Origin: Trifolium pratense
Lineage: Eukaryota; Streptophyta; Magnoliopsida; Fabales; Fabaceae
Reading direction: 5' to 3'
Assembly: GCF_020283565.1 (NCBI RefSeq)
Contig: NC_060065.1
Coordinates: forward strand, 34,956,409-35,020,408
Length of the DNA stretch: 64,000 bases
Shown: in pieces, positions 32,724-43,338 of the stretch
Position numbering within the stretch: position 1 is the first letter of the stretch
Layout of the letters: the number at the start of each line of letters is the position of its first letter
Translations under genes and position numbers: made by a program
The notes under the pieces: generated by a model
What the model was told of the DNA's origin: nothing
The model's database searches: none
What the model saw: the letters and a program-made list of their open reading frames with translations, nothing else

Positions 32724-33270
32724 ATGTCTTGACAATCATTCTTGCTCACTATCATCCTCACTCTCATGCTCTGTATTTCAAAAACATACATATATGATTA
32801 TCCGGTCCTTTCACTCCAGTGGCCCCCTGCACTATGCAGGGCACAACCATGCACCAAATACCCAGCCACTCGTTTTGTTGTGCACGGGCTATGGCCTAAT
32901 ATATATCAGGGAAATGATCCAGACTCATGTGGGGGTCAGTTTGGTGTTAGCTTTGATCCTAATGTGGTAAGTTATGTGAATTTGAGTGCATCTTAATTAA
33001 ATTATTGTATTTATTATTCTTTCACATGATGATTTGTTTTTTTTTTTTTTTTATTTCACCAGTGTTATACACCTCCTTTAAGGAATGATTTGAATAACAT
33101 CTGGCCTAATTATTTGGGGAGGAATATTGATTTTTGGAGACGTGAATGGGATATTCACGGTAGCTGCGTCCATGAAGTCTTCAATAAAAATGATTATTTC
33201 TTTCATGCTGGTATTAACCCAGATTTTAACAGGGATCTTAACCCGACAATGTTAGATGGCCACCAAATAT
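32724..33270 (+). pseudogene. S-RNase-like (RNase T2) gene copy, broken
   Basis: Exon 1 (32724-32966) encodes a signal peptide, LTIILTLMLCISKTYIYDY, then LSLQWPPALC and the first T2 active-site block FVVHGLWPN with its catalytic His. A donor GTAAGT follows. Exon 2 (from 33063) gives CYTPPLRNDLNNIWPNYLG and the second active-site block FWRREWDIHGSC, with catalytic Glu and His. RNase T2 enzymes are secreted endoribonucleases; this subgroup includes the S-RNases of self-incompatibility and defence-related relatives. Codon 3 is TGA (Ser in the other copy), which kills normal initiation. The gene stops after about 150 residues of the usual 200-230, where the inverted copy begins. Both catalytic blocks are otherwise preserved, so decay is recent. 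Confidence 0.88.
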
Positions 33271-33302
33271 AGCAATGTTAGATCAAAGTTCACATAACTT
33301 AC

Positions 33303-33544
33303 CACATTAGGATCAAAGCTTACACCAAACTGACCGCCACATAGTCTGGATCATTTCCCTGATATACATTAGGCCATAGCTCGTGCACACCAAAACGAGT
33401 AGCTGGATATTTGGTGCATGGTTGTGCCATGCATAGTGTAGGGGGCCACTGGAGTGAAAGGACCAGATAATCATATATGTATGCTTTTGAAATACAAAGC
33501 ATGAGAGTGAGGATGATAGTGAGCAAGAATGATTGTGAAGACAT
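33303..33544 (-). pseudogene. Inverted copy of S-RNase-like exon 1, broken
   Basis: It starts MSSQSFLLTIILTLMLCISK and keeps the signal peptide, QWPPTLC and the donor site (GTAAGT at 33302-33297). It has no stop at codon 3. However, the active-site block reads FGVHELWPN (Gly to Glu), and a one-base deletion after GNDPD shifts the frame (242 versus 243 bases in the other copy). No exon 2 follows. It has its own TATA box (33600-33607) and points towards the left copy, so the two would be transcribed convergently. Confidence 0.85.
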
Positions 33545-33599
33545 TTTGATGATGAAATGCTTTTGATTTTTTTGAGATGTGATTAATATTGACGCTTCC

Positions 33600-33607
33600 T
33601 ATTTATA
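33600..33607 (-). promoter_or_regulatory. TATA box of inverted S-RNase-like copy
   Basis: TATAAATA on the minus strand, 56 bases before the ATG. Confidence 0.55.
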
Positions 33608-33721
33608 AGCACCAGTGCTACCACATTTAATTTATAGAATAATAATAATACTAATAATATGTATGATGGGGTCTTCGTGTGTCATTTTTTTTTTCTTTCT
33701 TATTTCTTACAAGTTGATTCA

Positions 33722-34105
33722 TGAGAAATTCTTAGGTGAGTCATCACCTAAGCATTAATGATTAGGCACAATCAATAAAATTCTTACAACTCATTAATAT
33801 ATTAAATAATTAATAGAATGTATTTACATATTCTTTTTTTTTCTTCTTTATTTTTTTATTTTTTTTTATAAACTGTATGTATTTTTTTCATGAGCTTATA
33901 ATTTTTTTTACTAGATATGTGCACGTATTTTAATAAACTAATTCAATTTGATTATAACTTATTACATTTTCTCCGAGATTCTTACTAGAAAAAATTAAAT
34001 ATTAATTGAATATATTTCTCTTTTATGTCGTTTGATACTTATAAACTAATTCAACCGTTAATTTTATCAAATACTACAAATTGAATCAACTAGCTTATAT
34101 ATAAA
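33722..34105 (+). mobile_element. Partial copy of the 10650-13541 inverted-repeat family
   Basis: It begins ATGAGAAATTCTTAGGTGAG, includes the ACTCATTAATATATTAAATA block, and then matches 12910-13185 (TATGTGCACGTATTTTAATA, then TCTCCGAGATTCTTACTAG). The order joins the left arm to the far internal region, so it is a deletion derivative. It abuts the right arm of the S-RNase-like inverted repeat. Confidence 0.7.
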
Positions 34106-35599
34106 AGTAAATAGAAAATTGTCTCTTTTACCGATTAACCTCTGTAATAGGTTTCTGAACAACAATTTTGTTTTTTAAATAAATAAAAGTAAATAGAAAA
34201 TTGTCGGTTCATTTCCATCTCATCTCCTTCTTCTCATTGTCTATGGCTTCTTATGGATTTTCGTTATAGATTCATCAATTGCACTGCGCGTTTTGACTTT
34301 TAATTTGAGATTTTAATAGAAATTGAATATATAGTTTTGGGGATTGAGTGTTGAAAATGACAATGAAGTTAAAATCTAATAATAAAAAAAATATAACGTA
34401 AATGGTTAAAAAAAAATATAAGTTAAAATCTAATAATATGTTTTGGCTTTTAAACCAAAGAATATTTTCTAATATTTTATGTGTCGCGCAATAAATTGTG
34501 AGTTTTTTCTTTTTGAGCAGTAATCAATATTTGTGGGTTTTGGTTTTAATAAAAACGGGTTGATGTTGTTGTGATCCATTTGATGATGCTTAGACCCGAT
34601 AATTGTGATCAAGAATAATGTGCTTTGAACACTAATTCTGATTTGTGTAGAACAAAGTGTAGACTCAACTCTAGGGTCCATGATGAGTGGTACTAGGGTT
34701 GAGATCTTTTATATATAAGATTGGCTAGATCCTATTTGCCGTCACACACACAACACGTATGCTCATTTGTGGTTTTACCCATCAAAGACCTCAAAGTCTA
34801 GAGCATGTGACCAGGCAGAGGAACTTGTCTAATATATCGGTGATTATGATATTAACTATATATTCCGGTAAATATTGTTGATGTTCAAGTAAATGTGTTC
34901 TAATTTCATATAATATATCGATCTAAATTTTAATTCTTACACCAAATACATCAAAATCATATATATAATACACACTATTTGTTCTAATTAAAGCAATTTC
35001 TTTAGAGGTTTGATAATTATCGCTTTCGTTAATATTGTTAATACATTTGGAGGTATTGGATAGAATTGTTGTCTTAGGATGTAAATATAATTGTGATGTC
35101 AATATATTATTAATCTGATGTCACCGTCTTTTATTCTGCTTAATATATATCTAATATACGTGGCGCCATGTGAAATTTAGAAACATATATATGCAACATT
35201 GCATGTTATGTTACCTTTTGGAGCTGAGAATCATGAATTGCGCCCACCAAACAAGATTGCTTAGCTCAGTTAGCAATAACGGAACAAATGAGTCAGAAAG
35301 AAATGTTGTATAGTACTTTCATTTGATTGGGTTTATCCAGAAGACTTAGAGATATCGTTAGGACACAACGTACCAATCATATATGCATGAATTTTTTTTA
35401 TTTTTTTTGACATGACTAAGCATATGCATGAACTTAATCTTTCTTTTATAGTGATTGTGATTTGTGATTGTGATATGATTTGATTAAATATTTTTTTATG
35501 TATACATAAACATAATGTAAAATGGTTTCCTTCATTAATGTATATGTATGGGATCTCTTGAATGGCTCTTCCTTCAAGTGGCAACTCACACCAAATTAA
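34106..35599. other. Intergenic, no gene supported
   Basis: AT-rich. The short duplicated words AAAGTAAATAGAAAATTGTC (34105 and 34187) and AAGTTAAAATCTAATAATA (34367 and 34423) are visible. The minus-strand frame at 34469-34681 has no recognisable motif. Confidence 0.35.
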
Positions 35600-36030
35600 A
35601 AGAAGAAATAAGAGTACCGTTTCTTTTCGCGTCCTCCGTCTTTTTTGCGCATTTTCAGATTTTTTAAAAATACTACCAATCTCGTAAGATAACCAATGAG
35701 TTTTGAAAGGGTATAAAATCTTTAAAAAAATACAGTTCATTGCTTGAAGCGCGAATTAAGTTCGTACTTTAACTAGTGAACCTTATAAAAATATTTTTGT
35801 AGGTGAAGGAAGGATGAGGGAACAAAAATCCTAAATTTATAAAGTTTGTTAGTTAAAGTATGAACTCAGTTCACACTTTAAGTAGCGAACAACGTATTTT
35901 TTTAGATTTTGCGCTCCCTTTAATACTCACTAGTTATCTTGCGAGTGAGGTATTTTTAAAAATTCAGGGGACACACGAGAAATGCAGGGGACGCGGAAAG
36001 AAACACTCAAAAAAGAGAGTGAGCATGTGT
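35600..36030. repeat. Foldback element with about 180-bp arms
   Basis: The left arm (about 35610-35790) read in reverse matches 35845-36030: GTTAAAGTACGAACT versus GTTAAAGTATGAACT, TTATCTTACGAG versus TTATCTTGCGAG, GGACGCGAAAAGAAAC versus GGACGCGGAAAGAAAC. Many small differences mark it as old. A related motif is at 165-200. The open frames at 35333-35740 and 35860-36099 are arms of this repeat. Confidence 0.7.
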
Positions 36031-36358
36031 GTATTTTGTGATTGGCTCAAGCTCGTGCTTATATGTAAGAGGGAAATTAAAATCTACGATAGGGAGTGAA
36101 TCAATTCATGTGTACTTTAAATAATGATGGATTAAGCTTTACGATCTCATATATGATGGATTAGGCTTTAAAATGACCGTAGCTACAAGTCAAAATAAGG
36201 CAGCATGTGTGCGTGAAGAATATAGAACCACACACCGAAAGGAAAAATAGTGTTGCACTAGCTAGTAGACGAGACATTAAAGTTTAATACATTTATGACT
36301 ATACATGATTTTTTTTAAAGAAAAATCTATACACAAAATGAACAATTTAACAATTTAA
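36031..36358. other. Intergenic spacer
   Basis: AT-rich, nothing recognised. Confidence 0.35.
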
Positions 36359-37203
36359 GGTTTTTTCTGATTAACCCTCACATAAATTGAGGTAGTTGCT
36401 CATGCTGATATGATATCAATCAAATTCAATCAATTGTAGTCAATTTTTTTGGTCAAACATGTATATTTTTTTAACCACATAGTAATTTTGACTACTTTAA
36501 TTTTTATATTAATTATATTTTAGATATTATATTCTATGAATTTATATTTAGGTCCTAATTGCTTCTAAATTTTGTTTGCTTCTTCTTCAAATTTTTTACG
36601 AGTTTCGTCTCAAACAACTTTTTTCTTCTTGCCGTAAAAAAAAAAAACTTTCTTCTTCTTCTTAAAGCTTTCAATCTTCGCCGCAGCCTCCACCACCGTC
36701 ATGTTATAGGATTCTCTGGCTCCTCCGCTTTTATGTTATCCGATGTCAATCTTTACCGCAGCCTCCGCCACGACAATTGCAGAAGAGAAGAATCGACGAC
36801 GATGAAGAAGAAATGTCTTGTTGAAGGAAGGATCACAAGTGAAGCAGCGATGACGACAAAGAATTTGGTGGCTGATGATCGTACTCATAAGAATGGAGAA
36901 AGAAGTGGTGAAAATTTGGTGGCTGAAGCGTACTCGTAAAATTTGGTGGCTGAAGCGTTCGCTGTGATAAAATTTGATCGTAAAGTGAAGCGTTCACACA
37001 AATAGATTAGTAACCTAAAATATAATTAAAGAAAATTAGTAACTTAAAATATAATTAATTGAAAATATAAGTAGTCAAAATTATTTTGTAGTAAAAAATT
37101 ATTTATGTTTACTTAGATACATGTTGATGAATTTAATTGGTGTCATGTCGGCATAAGGCAATTACGTACCCTCAATTTATAAAAGTGTAGAGAAGTAATC
37201 ACC
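36359..37203. mobile_element. Second Mutator-like element, related to 31489-32504
   Basis: The ends are inverted and resemble the first element (ACCCTCACATAAATTGAGG on the left; its diverged inverse on the right). It is flanked by ACAATTTAA and ACAAATTAA, a 9-bp duplication with one mismatch. The interior (36640-36980) is GC-richer, with repeated CGCAGCCTCC and GTGGCTGAAGCG words, and differs from the interior of the first copy. That fits independent capture of host sequence. The plus-strand frame at 36559-36939 is part of this insert; no product is recognised. Confidence 0.75.
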
Positions 37204-37860
37204 ACAAATTAAATATAGCATCTGGTAAAAAAAAAAGAGTAAATTATAATATTAATTTTCTTAATACATTTGAAAATTAGAAAATAAACTTATAATAAGA
37301 AGGATAGGCAGTAATCAGATTCATTTATTAAATAAATTGTACAAGCAACGGAGGAAAAAAGTAACGTATAAAATACTAGAATTTAATATGTTGGTTGGTC
37401 ATGACCACTTATACCTACACATATTTTCGCACCTAACAAAAATTGAACTTTGAATCTCCTTTGTAAGGTATTTCTTTATCGTCTCGCCTCAATTTTGAAT
37501 ATAATACTGTTGAGAGCTTCAAGTTATAAGAGATTTTCTAGAAATATATTTATAATTAAGTGAAAAACATTTCACATTATCTGTAAAAAAAAATTGGTAA
37601 GGGTGTGTTAATTTCATTACAAACTCATGAGATTTTCCCAAAATTTAAGAATAGTGATGTTTCCTTTTCTAGAATTGGATGCGAATAGCAAAAAAAGAGG
37701 TCCCGATAGGATAAATTCAACTTTTCTCTAAAGGCAGCAGATACCTACAAGTTAGATAAGGCAAAAACACCCAATATATCATATTTAATTTAAGAAAAAA
37801 AGTTTATTGAGTCAAAAGAAGAAAAAAAGTTATTTTGTTCAAGATTTTTTTTGTTAGATA
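37204..37860. other. Intergenic spacer
   Basis: AT-rich, no gene recognised. Confidence 0.35.
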
Positions 37861-37974
37861 CTTCGGCGGCTAAAAATTTCATCCTTAAGCTGGATAAGTG
37901 AGATGTTCTGCGTTCAAACTCCAACTCTGCATATAAAATACAATGTTCCCACCAATTAAGCTAAGCTGACGGAG
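37861..37974 (+). repeat. SINE-like repeat (second family)
   Basis: It contains the B-box-like GCGTTCAAACTCCAACTC and then CCACCAATTAAGCTAAGCT, a pattern seen in tRNA-derived legume SINEs. No clear tail or duplication was identified. Confidence 0.4.
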
Positions 37975-38970
37975 AAATAAAAAAAGTTATTAAATCATGA
38001 CACAAAGACAAATTAGTGCAACGTACGATGTACCATTTTTTATAAATGATTTATCGTGGATTAATGATTAAAAATTTTAACGACTATCAATATATAACAC
38101 TTTTTAAAAATTAGACTCTTTACAACTAAATAAATCTCAGGATTGTGCAAGCTCAATATGAATTATATTTATATTTTTCGTCATTTTAATCAAATCGACA
38201 TCAGTTAAGTTATTAATTTGGTAATATAAATGAGATAATTATTAACTTATACTTCCAAATAATAATATATATTTTCGATCATGTAAAAAAATAAATATAT
38301 ATTGTCGTTGAAATTTTAAATATTTATTTTTTAAGTAATAATCCAGGATAAACCACCTGCAGTGAGTGGTCCATATTGAAATTTTTCCACGCAGACAACT
38401 ATATATTATAAGACTATGTCAAAAAAATATGTAAAGACCACTTAGTTTTTCTGTAAGACAAATTATAAATTAATTTGTTTATTTCTTTTTTCATGAAAAA
38501 AAATTGTGCAGTTAATTCAATCTATAATAATTGGCTCCATGAAATTCTTATTTTTAACCAAAGTTCCCCATTAATTGAGATCTATAACCACACTATATTC
38601 CTTATTCTCCAATTGGAAGTTGCATATATTCAATAAAGGTAGAAAAAACAAAAATGAAGATTGTTATTTATTTTTTCGTACAAAGAATCAATTATAATTA
38701 CACTAGCTTAACAAACAAACATAACTATACGAGGGAAAATATAATCCAAAATTTCTTCATTTTTTTTGGAAATCCGTACCAAGGACATATCTCAATTTCT
38801 TCTAATTGCTTACAAATAATTTGATTCTATAAATCATGATAAATCACTTTCATACAAATATATGTTCAAAGTAGAAACCGACCCAAATATCTAATGGAAC
38901 ATTCTCTCATCATCTTTTCACCTCAACCACACTCTCTAATGGATGCATATCAATCCACAAATTCCTCAAA
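37975..38970. other. Upstream region of second glutaredoxin gene
   Basis: AT-rich non-coding DNA, with no gene recognised. The proximal part would be the promoter of the gene at 39114. Confidence 0.4.
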
Positions 38971-38974
38971 TCCT

Positions 38975-38982
38975 TATATAAG
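38975..38982 (+). promoter_or_regulatory. TATA box of second glutaredoxin gene
   Basis: TATATAAG, 139 bases upstream of the ATG, implying a leader of about 110 bases. Confidence 0.55.
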
Positions 38983-39113
38983 AAATCCCATTTGGCTCAA
39001 ACATACATCAAACAAATTAACACTTTCATACATAATTATTTTCATTTCGCATTGTTCTATACTTTAATTTATTGACCATACATTTGTGATTAATATCATA
39101 TTATATACACATA

Positions 39114-39422
39114 ATGGAGAGAGTAACAAAGTTGGTATCAGAGAGATCAGTGGTAATATTTAGCAAGAGTAGTTGTTGTATGTGTCACACAATCAAAACT
39201 CTCTTAAGTGATTTTGGAGTTAATCCAGAAGTTCATGAACTTGATGAGATAAGTGGAGGAAGAGACATTGAACAAGCACTTTTAAGGCTTGGTTGTAACC
39301 CTTCTGTTCCTGCTGTTTTCATTGGTGGTGAGCTTGTTGGTGGAGCCAATGAAGTTATGAGTCTTCATCTTAATAGGACTTTGATTCCAATGCTTAGAAG
39401 AGCAGGAGCTCTTTGGGTTTGA
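39114..39422 (+). CDS. CC-type (ROXY-like) glutaredoxin with CCMC active site
   Basis: Single-exon gene of 102 residues, an intact and typical CC-type glutaredoxin. [13 protein letters not shown] (residues 16-28) carries the CCMC site that defines the class. [13 protein letters not shown] (about 60-73) supplies the cis-Pro glutathione-binding segment, and [11 protein letters not shown] follows. The C-terminus [13 protein letters not shown] has the leucine-rich and ALW motifs through which the family binds TGA transcription factors and the TOPLESS co-repressor. It acts in nucleus and cytosol as a transcriptional modulator rather than a bulk oxidoreductase. The paralogue at 4187-4495 is in opposite orientation about 35 kb away. 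The two are clearly diverged, so the duplication is not recent. Confidence 0.96.
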   Translation: MERVTKLVSERSVVIFSKSSCCMCHTIKTLLSDFGVNPEVHELDEISGGRDIEQALLRLGCNPSVPAVFIGGELVGGANEVMSLHLNRTLIPMLRRAGALWV

Positions 39423-39606
39423 TTAATCTAATTCTCATAAGTTATTAGCTACTATATATGTATAATAAATCTGTTTTGGTTCCTTTAATTACTTGTATAA
39501 TTATGAGATTATATATAGTATATAAGGCCGGCCAGATATATACTAGTTGAGTTTTTTCATCAATGTATGCTACCGATGATTGAGCTCATATGTTTAATGA
39601 GTTAAG
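39423..39606 (+). other. 3' region of second glutaredoxin gene
   Basis: AT-rich, with an AATAAA-like TATAATAAATC at about 39460, a possible poly(A) signal. Confidence 0.35.
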
Positions 39607-39731
39607 GTTAAGAACGAAGACGAATTTTTTGAGAGAATCCAAGTTTGAATCTTAGCTGGAACAATCATTGGTGAGATTTTACTTACCTTCTAACCTCTGA
39701 ATGATCAAGACCCCTCTTTTTGTGGGAAGCG
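39607..39731 (+). repeat. SINE-like repeat, copy 4
   Basis: CAAGTTTGAATCTTAGCTGG, then GAGATTTTACTTACCTTCTA and GACCCCTCTTTTTGTGGG, in the same order as copies 1 to 3. Confidence 0.4.
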
Positions 39732-40349
39732 AGGATTAAGACGAAGAAAATATATTTTAATATCAATGTATGCTACTAATGTGTCATAATAAAAAGGCTA
39801 TTTAACTTAATGTAATTTAGCCTTTTGGTAAATGTAGCAATGTATTTTGGTGATTATAATGATTTTGATGAAATTTCAAATTATATGTTAGATGCTTGAT
39901 ATACAAAGACAAATTTCTTAAAATATTGAGATTCATTTAAAGGAATAACACCTCAGAGTATAATGTTTCGTACAAGGTTTAATAGTAAGCGTCATGCTTA
40001 TAAATAGTATTTTATCAACAATTTAGCAAAACTAAATTCAAAATATGTCAGAAAATAGACCTAACTACGAAGAAAAAGGGGATTAGGCCAGAATTAAAGC
40101 AATAATTTGTGCCAATTGTCAAATTTGAGTATACCAATGATGTGAACAGGAAAGGAAAAAAAACACCATGTAAATTGTGCATGTACCATCAAGTAGAGGT
40201 TTGAAATGTTCCATTTTAATTAATTAGGATGCAAGGCGATGACAGCATGACGCTGTACGTATATCTGAGACGTTCGATTTTAAATCAACAGTTAATTTAT
40301 TTTTTTTATTGTGTGAAACTATGTTTAAAATTTGGTCCCGATGATCATG
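39732..40349. other. Intergenic spacer
   Basis: AT-rich, nothing recognised. Confidence 0.35.
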
Positions 40350-40357
40350 AGTATGGG

Positions 40358-41186
40358 TAGAGTTGTCAAAGGGGCCAGCCTGGAGGGGCCAGCCTGGCCT
40401 GACCCATTAACTTCATGGCTCGGCCCGCTTAGTCCGGTTTGATAAGCAAAAGCCTACATGGTCCGATGGGCCGGCCCACTAATTTTCATAGGATTTTTTT
40501 TTGAAAAAAAAATATATATTCTACTAAATTTATGTTATATTTCTCAACTAAATTTTCAAGAAGGTAATTCGTATCCCTATATTTTCTCACATAATCTCCC
40601 AAACAAATCTCTAACAAATAATCTCATTCTAATCCAATAAGTTTTTTGTCATATTATTATTATTATTACCAAAAAAAATTCCAAGTTTTATATATTTCAT
40701 TCATCCATTGTAATTTAAGTAAAAAAAAACAAAAATATAAAAGAATATAAAATAAATACAATAAAAAAAATGATAGGCTTAAAATAATCATATTCCAAGT
40801 TTTATATCCTTCGTTGTAATTGCACAAAAAAAATTAAAAAAAAATATAAAAAGATGATATGCTTAAAAATAGGAATAAAACAGATTATAGATAAAAACAA
40901 AATACAAATAATAACAATAAAACAACAAAAATAATTAAAAAAATTATATATGAATTTATGCATAAAAATAGGACCAAAATATAACAATAAAAAGATTATA
41001 CAATTTTTTTAATTCTTTAAGGGACCGGCCCAAAAGCCTGTGGACCGACCCATGAAAAATCTGTTCCAATAAGGTCCGGCCCGATAAGGCCCAACAAGGC
41101 CCGACCCCTTTTTATGAAGCTCGGCCCGTGTAAAAGGATAGGGCTAATAGACCGACCCGATAGCTCGGCCCATTTTGACAGCTCTA
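40358..41186. mobile_element. Non-autonomous hAT element, 829 bp
   Basis: The ends TAGAGTTGTCAAA and TTTGACAGCTCTA are inverted repeats with one mismatch. It is flanked by a perfect 8-bp duplication, AGTATGGG (40350-40357 and 41187-41194), the hAT hallmark. Subterminal regions are rich in GGCCGGCCC, GGCCCGA and CGGCCC words on both sides, typical transposase-binding clusters. The interior is A-rich and carries no transposase. A fragment resembling its interior lies near 62883-63060. Confidence 0.92.
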
Positions 41187-42164
41187 AGTATGGGTAGAAT
41201 TAGATTTTGATTTCTGTAAAACTAACTAAAAACCAATTCTTAAGGAAGTGACACATGCTATGTGACAAGAATCATAATCCATATATATATATATATATAT
41301 ATATATGATAACGCATTAAGGCTAAAAATGGTGTCTTATTCTTTCACTTAGTTGATGAGGAACAAATGCTCAAGATAGAATAATTGCATTAATCGGTAGA
41401 AGTGAATAGGACATGTGATTAACATGGTTCCCCTGTCACGATATGAAATAGTTACATACTTAAACATGTCTTTAATTTGTCAATATATAGTACTTGATGA
41501 GGTGCAAGTTAATCATTTAGTCCATTAAATTGTCTATATATAGTATTAACACAAGTTAGTCCCTTAAATCAATGTGGACAATAATAGTGTTGCCTTTAAT
41601 TGATATGCACACTTGTTATTTGACATCTTTATTTCTCCATGATATATTGATATTTGATGTGGCATGCATATGTTTCATTTCTTTCCTCCACCACACCACT
41701 GGTCACCATCCTGTTAGAATATAGGATAAGAAGGATTTTGTTAGGATATGAGATAAGGAGAAATTAGTAACAATATAGGATTAGGAGGAGTTAGTTAATT
41801 AATTAGTTAGTTATAGAGTATTATCTATAAATAGATAACAATAAAATAGTTCATGATGATGTGTCATTGTTTTATTTTTGGTATTAAACAATGAAAAATG
41901 TTAACTAATCTAAGGACAAATGTTAATTTTTAGCTCAAATCATATCAAACCCAAAAATGAAACAAAGTGACGAAAATTCCTATATAATTATGCACTTACT
42001 TATGCAGTTATTAATGAAAATGAATAATTAATTTTTCTTTTTATCTTTTTTCAGAAGGTTTCTTTACGCTTGAAATAGAGTAATTTAATTTTTCCAACCA
42101 TAACAATATCATTTGGTGATTCAATGTCTATCGGCTTTTTAGAACATGGGCATGCATAAGGAAG
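41187..42164. other. Intergenic with simple repeat and possible LTR relic
   Basis: An (AT)13 run lies at 41281-41306. The part at 41709-41870 (TGTTAGAATATAGGATAAG, then GTATTATCTATAAATAGATA and ACAATAAAATAG) looks like a small LTR or TRIM remnant. No partner LTR was seen. Confidence 0.35.
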
Positions 42165-42175
42165 AAAGAAAAGCA

Positions 42176-42430
42176 AAAATTTCTCATCCCACTACCCATT
42201 TTCTCACACACCTCCTGAAAATTTCTTTTTTTATCTTTGGTCAAAAAATTCTGAACGCGTTTTCCGAATTTTTTTAGTTCAAATTTGAAAAAAATTTGGA
42301 AAACACATTCCGAAGTTGTTTTTAAAGGCAAAAAAAATTCGGAAAACGCGTTCCGAATTTTTTGACCAAGGGCAAAAATGAAATTTCCAAAGGGTGGGTG
42401 AGAAAGTGGGTAGGTGGGATGAGAAATGTT
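42176..42430. mobile_element. Mutator-type MITE, 255 bp
   Basis: The left end (TTTCTCATCCCACTACCCA) and the inverted right end (TTTCTCATCCCACCTACCCA) pair over about 50 bp. It is flanked by AAAGAAAAGCA on both sides (42165-42175 and 42431-42441), a duplication of 9-11 bp. The centre repeats GGAAAACGCGTTCCGAATTT in both directions, a second internal palindrome. The minus-strand frame at 42128-42601 crosses it and is not a gene. Confidence 0.82.
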
Positions 42431-42441
42431 AAAGAAAAGCA

Positions 42442-43247
42442 AGAAGAGAAAGATATTAGTAACAAAGTGAGTTTTGCAGGGGAATTGGCGCAGGACACAA
42501 TGACCCAATACTAGGAGTGAAGAAAAAAAGGGCTTTGTCCTTAAACAACAGTCCTCACCCCAACAACACAAACACAAGCCACACCATAGAATGAGGATCA
42601 CGTGGGGTCGGTGTTACTTACGGCAAATTCTTAACTACCCATCATACAAAATTGGGTAATTTGACCCATCCTAGTTGTCAATCATAAATAGATCTATGTA
42701 TATTATTATTGTGTCACTACTATTATTAGATAATTGCATTTTTAACCCCAAATGCATTAATTGCAGTTTTATCATTTCCAATTCAATTAGCCAATTAAGG
42801 TGATCACCTCCACTTTCACTTGAAAACACACGTAGGTAGCATTAATTAGTGCTCAGCCATAACCATTGTTGCTCCACTTTAACTTCCATTAAAAATTTAA
42901 GGATGCTGCCTCCATATTTTTTCTTTGAAAATAAACCGCTAATATTTTTGTAACAAAGTAAAAGACTAATGTAACAAAAAAAACTGGTAATTTTTTTTTA
43001 CGGATTTTGAAAATAAAGTTAAGATTTTATTTCGATATTCTTACATGTATTATTTTTGCTACATTACTTTTACATGTGTTTCAAATATATTTTAATTAAA
43101 AAAAATCAAGTTTTATTTAATTATTTTAAATTATTAATTAAAAAGTTAAATACATTATCATCGGACCTAAAAAAGTTACACTATCTTTAAATTTATTAAT
43201 TCTCTATGTTAAAAACCACGTTGAAAGTAAATTCGAGATTCTAATTT
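42442..43247. other. Intergenic spacer
   Basis: AT-rich, nothing recognised. Confidence 0.35.
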
Positions 43248-43338
43248 ACCCCCGGCCTCGTTATGGTGTACGATTTAACAATTTCGAATCTCGAATATAA
43301 ATGTCAAAATTGTTAAGTCGTATACCATAACGGGGGTT
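43248..43338. repeat. Compact foldback hairpin
   Basis: Arms 43248-43283 and 43306-43338 are inverted copies: CTCGTTATGGTGTACGATTT against AAGTCGTATACCATAACG. The loop contains a smaller palindrome-like TCGAATCTCGA. The right side ends in GGGTTTGAACCCCGG, a perfect short palindrome that also resembles a tRNA B box. Confidence 0.7.

Larger units (their letters stand above)
32585..33725. repeat. Inverted duplication of an S-RNase-like gene start (about 400-bp arms)
   Basis: The left arm (about 32585-32975) and right arm (about 33295-33725) are inverted copies. Each has the same upstream region (CATGAATCAACTTGTAAGAA, then ATGACACACGAAGA), a TATA box, exon 1 and the exon-1 donor site. The left arm has a deletion before the TATA box. 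The loop of about 300 bp holds intron 1 and exon 2 of the left copy. Confidence 0.92.

Noticed and set aside
36559..36939. 126-codon plus-strand frame in the second Mutator-like element
   Set aside because: Repeated LVAE/GEN-type words from the captured GC-richer insert; no recognisable domain, so not listed as a gene.
42128..42601. 157-codon minus-strand frame
   Set aside because: Runs through the 255-bp MITE; no protein family resemblance.
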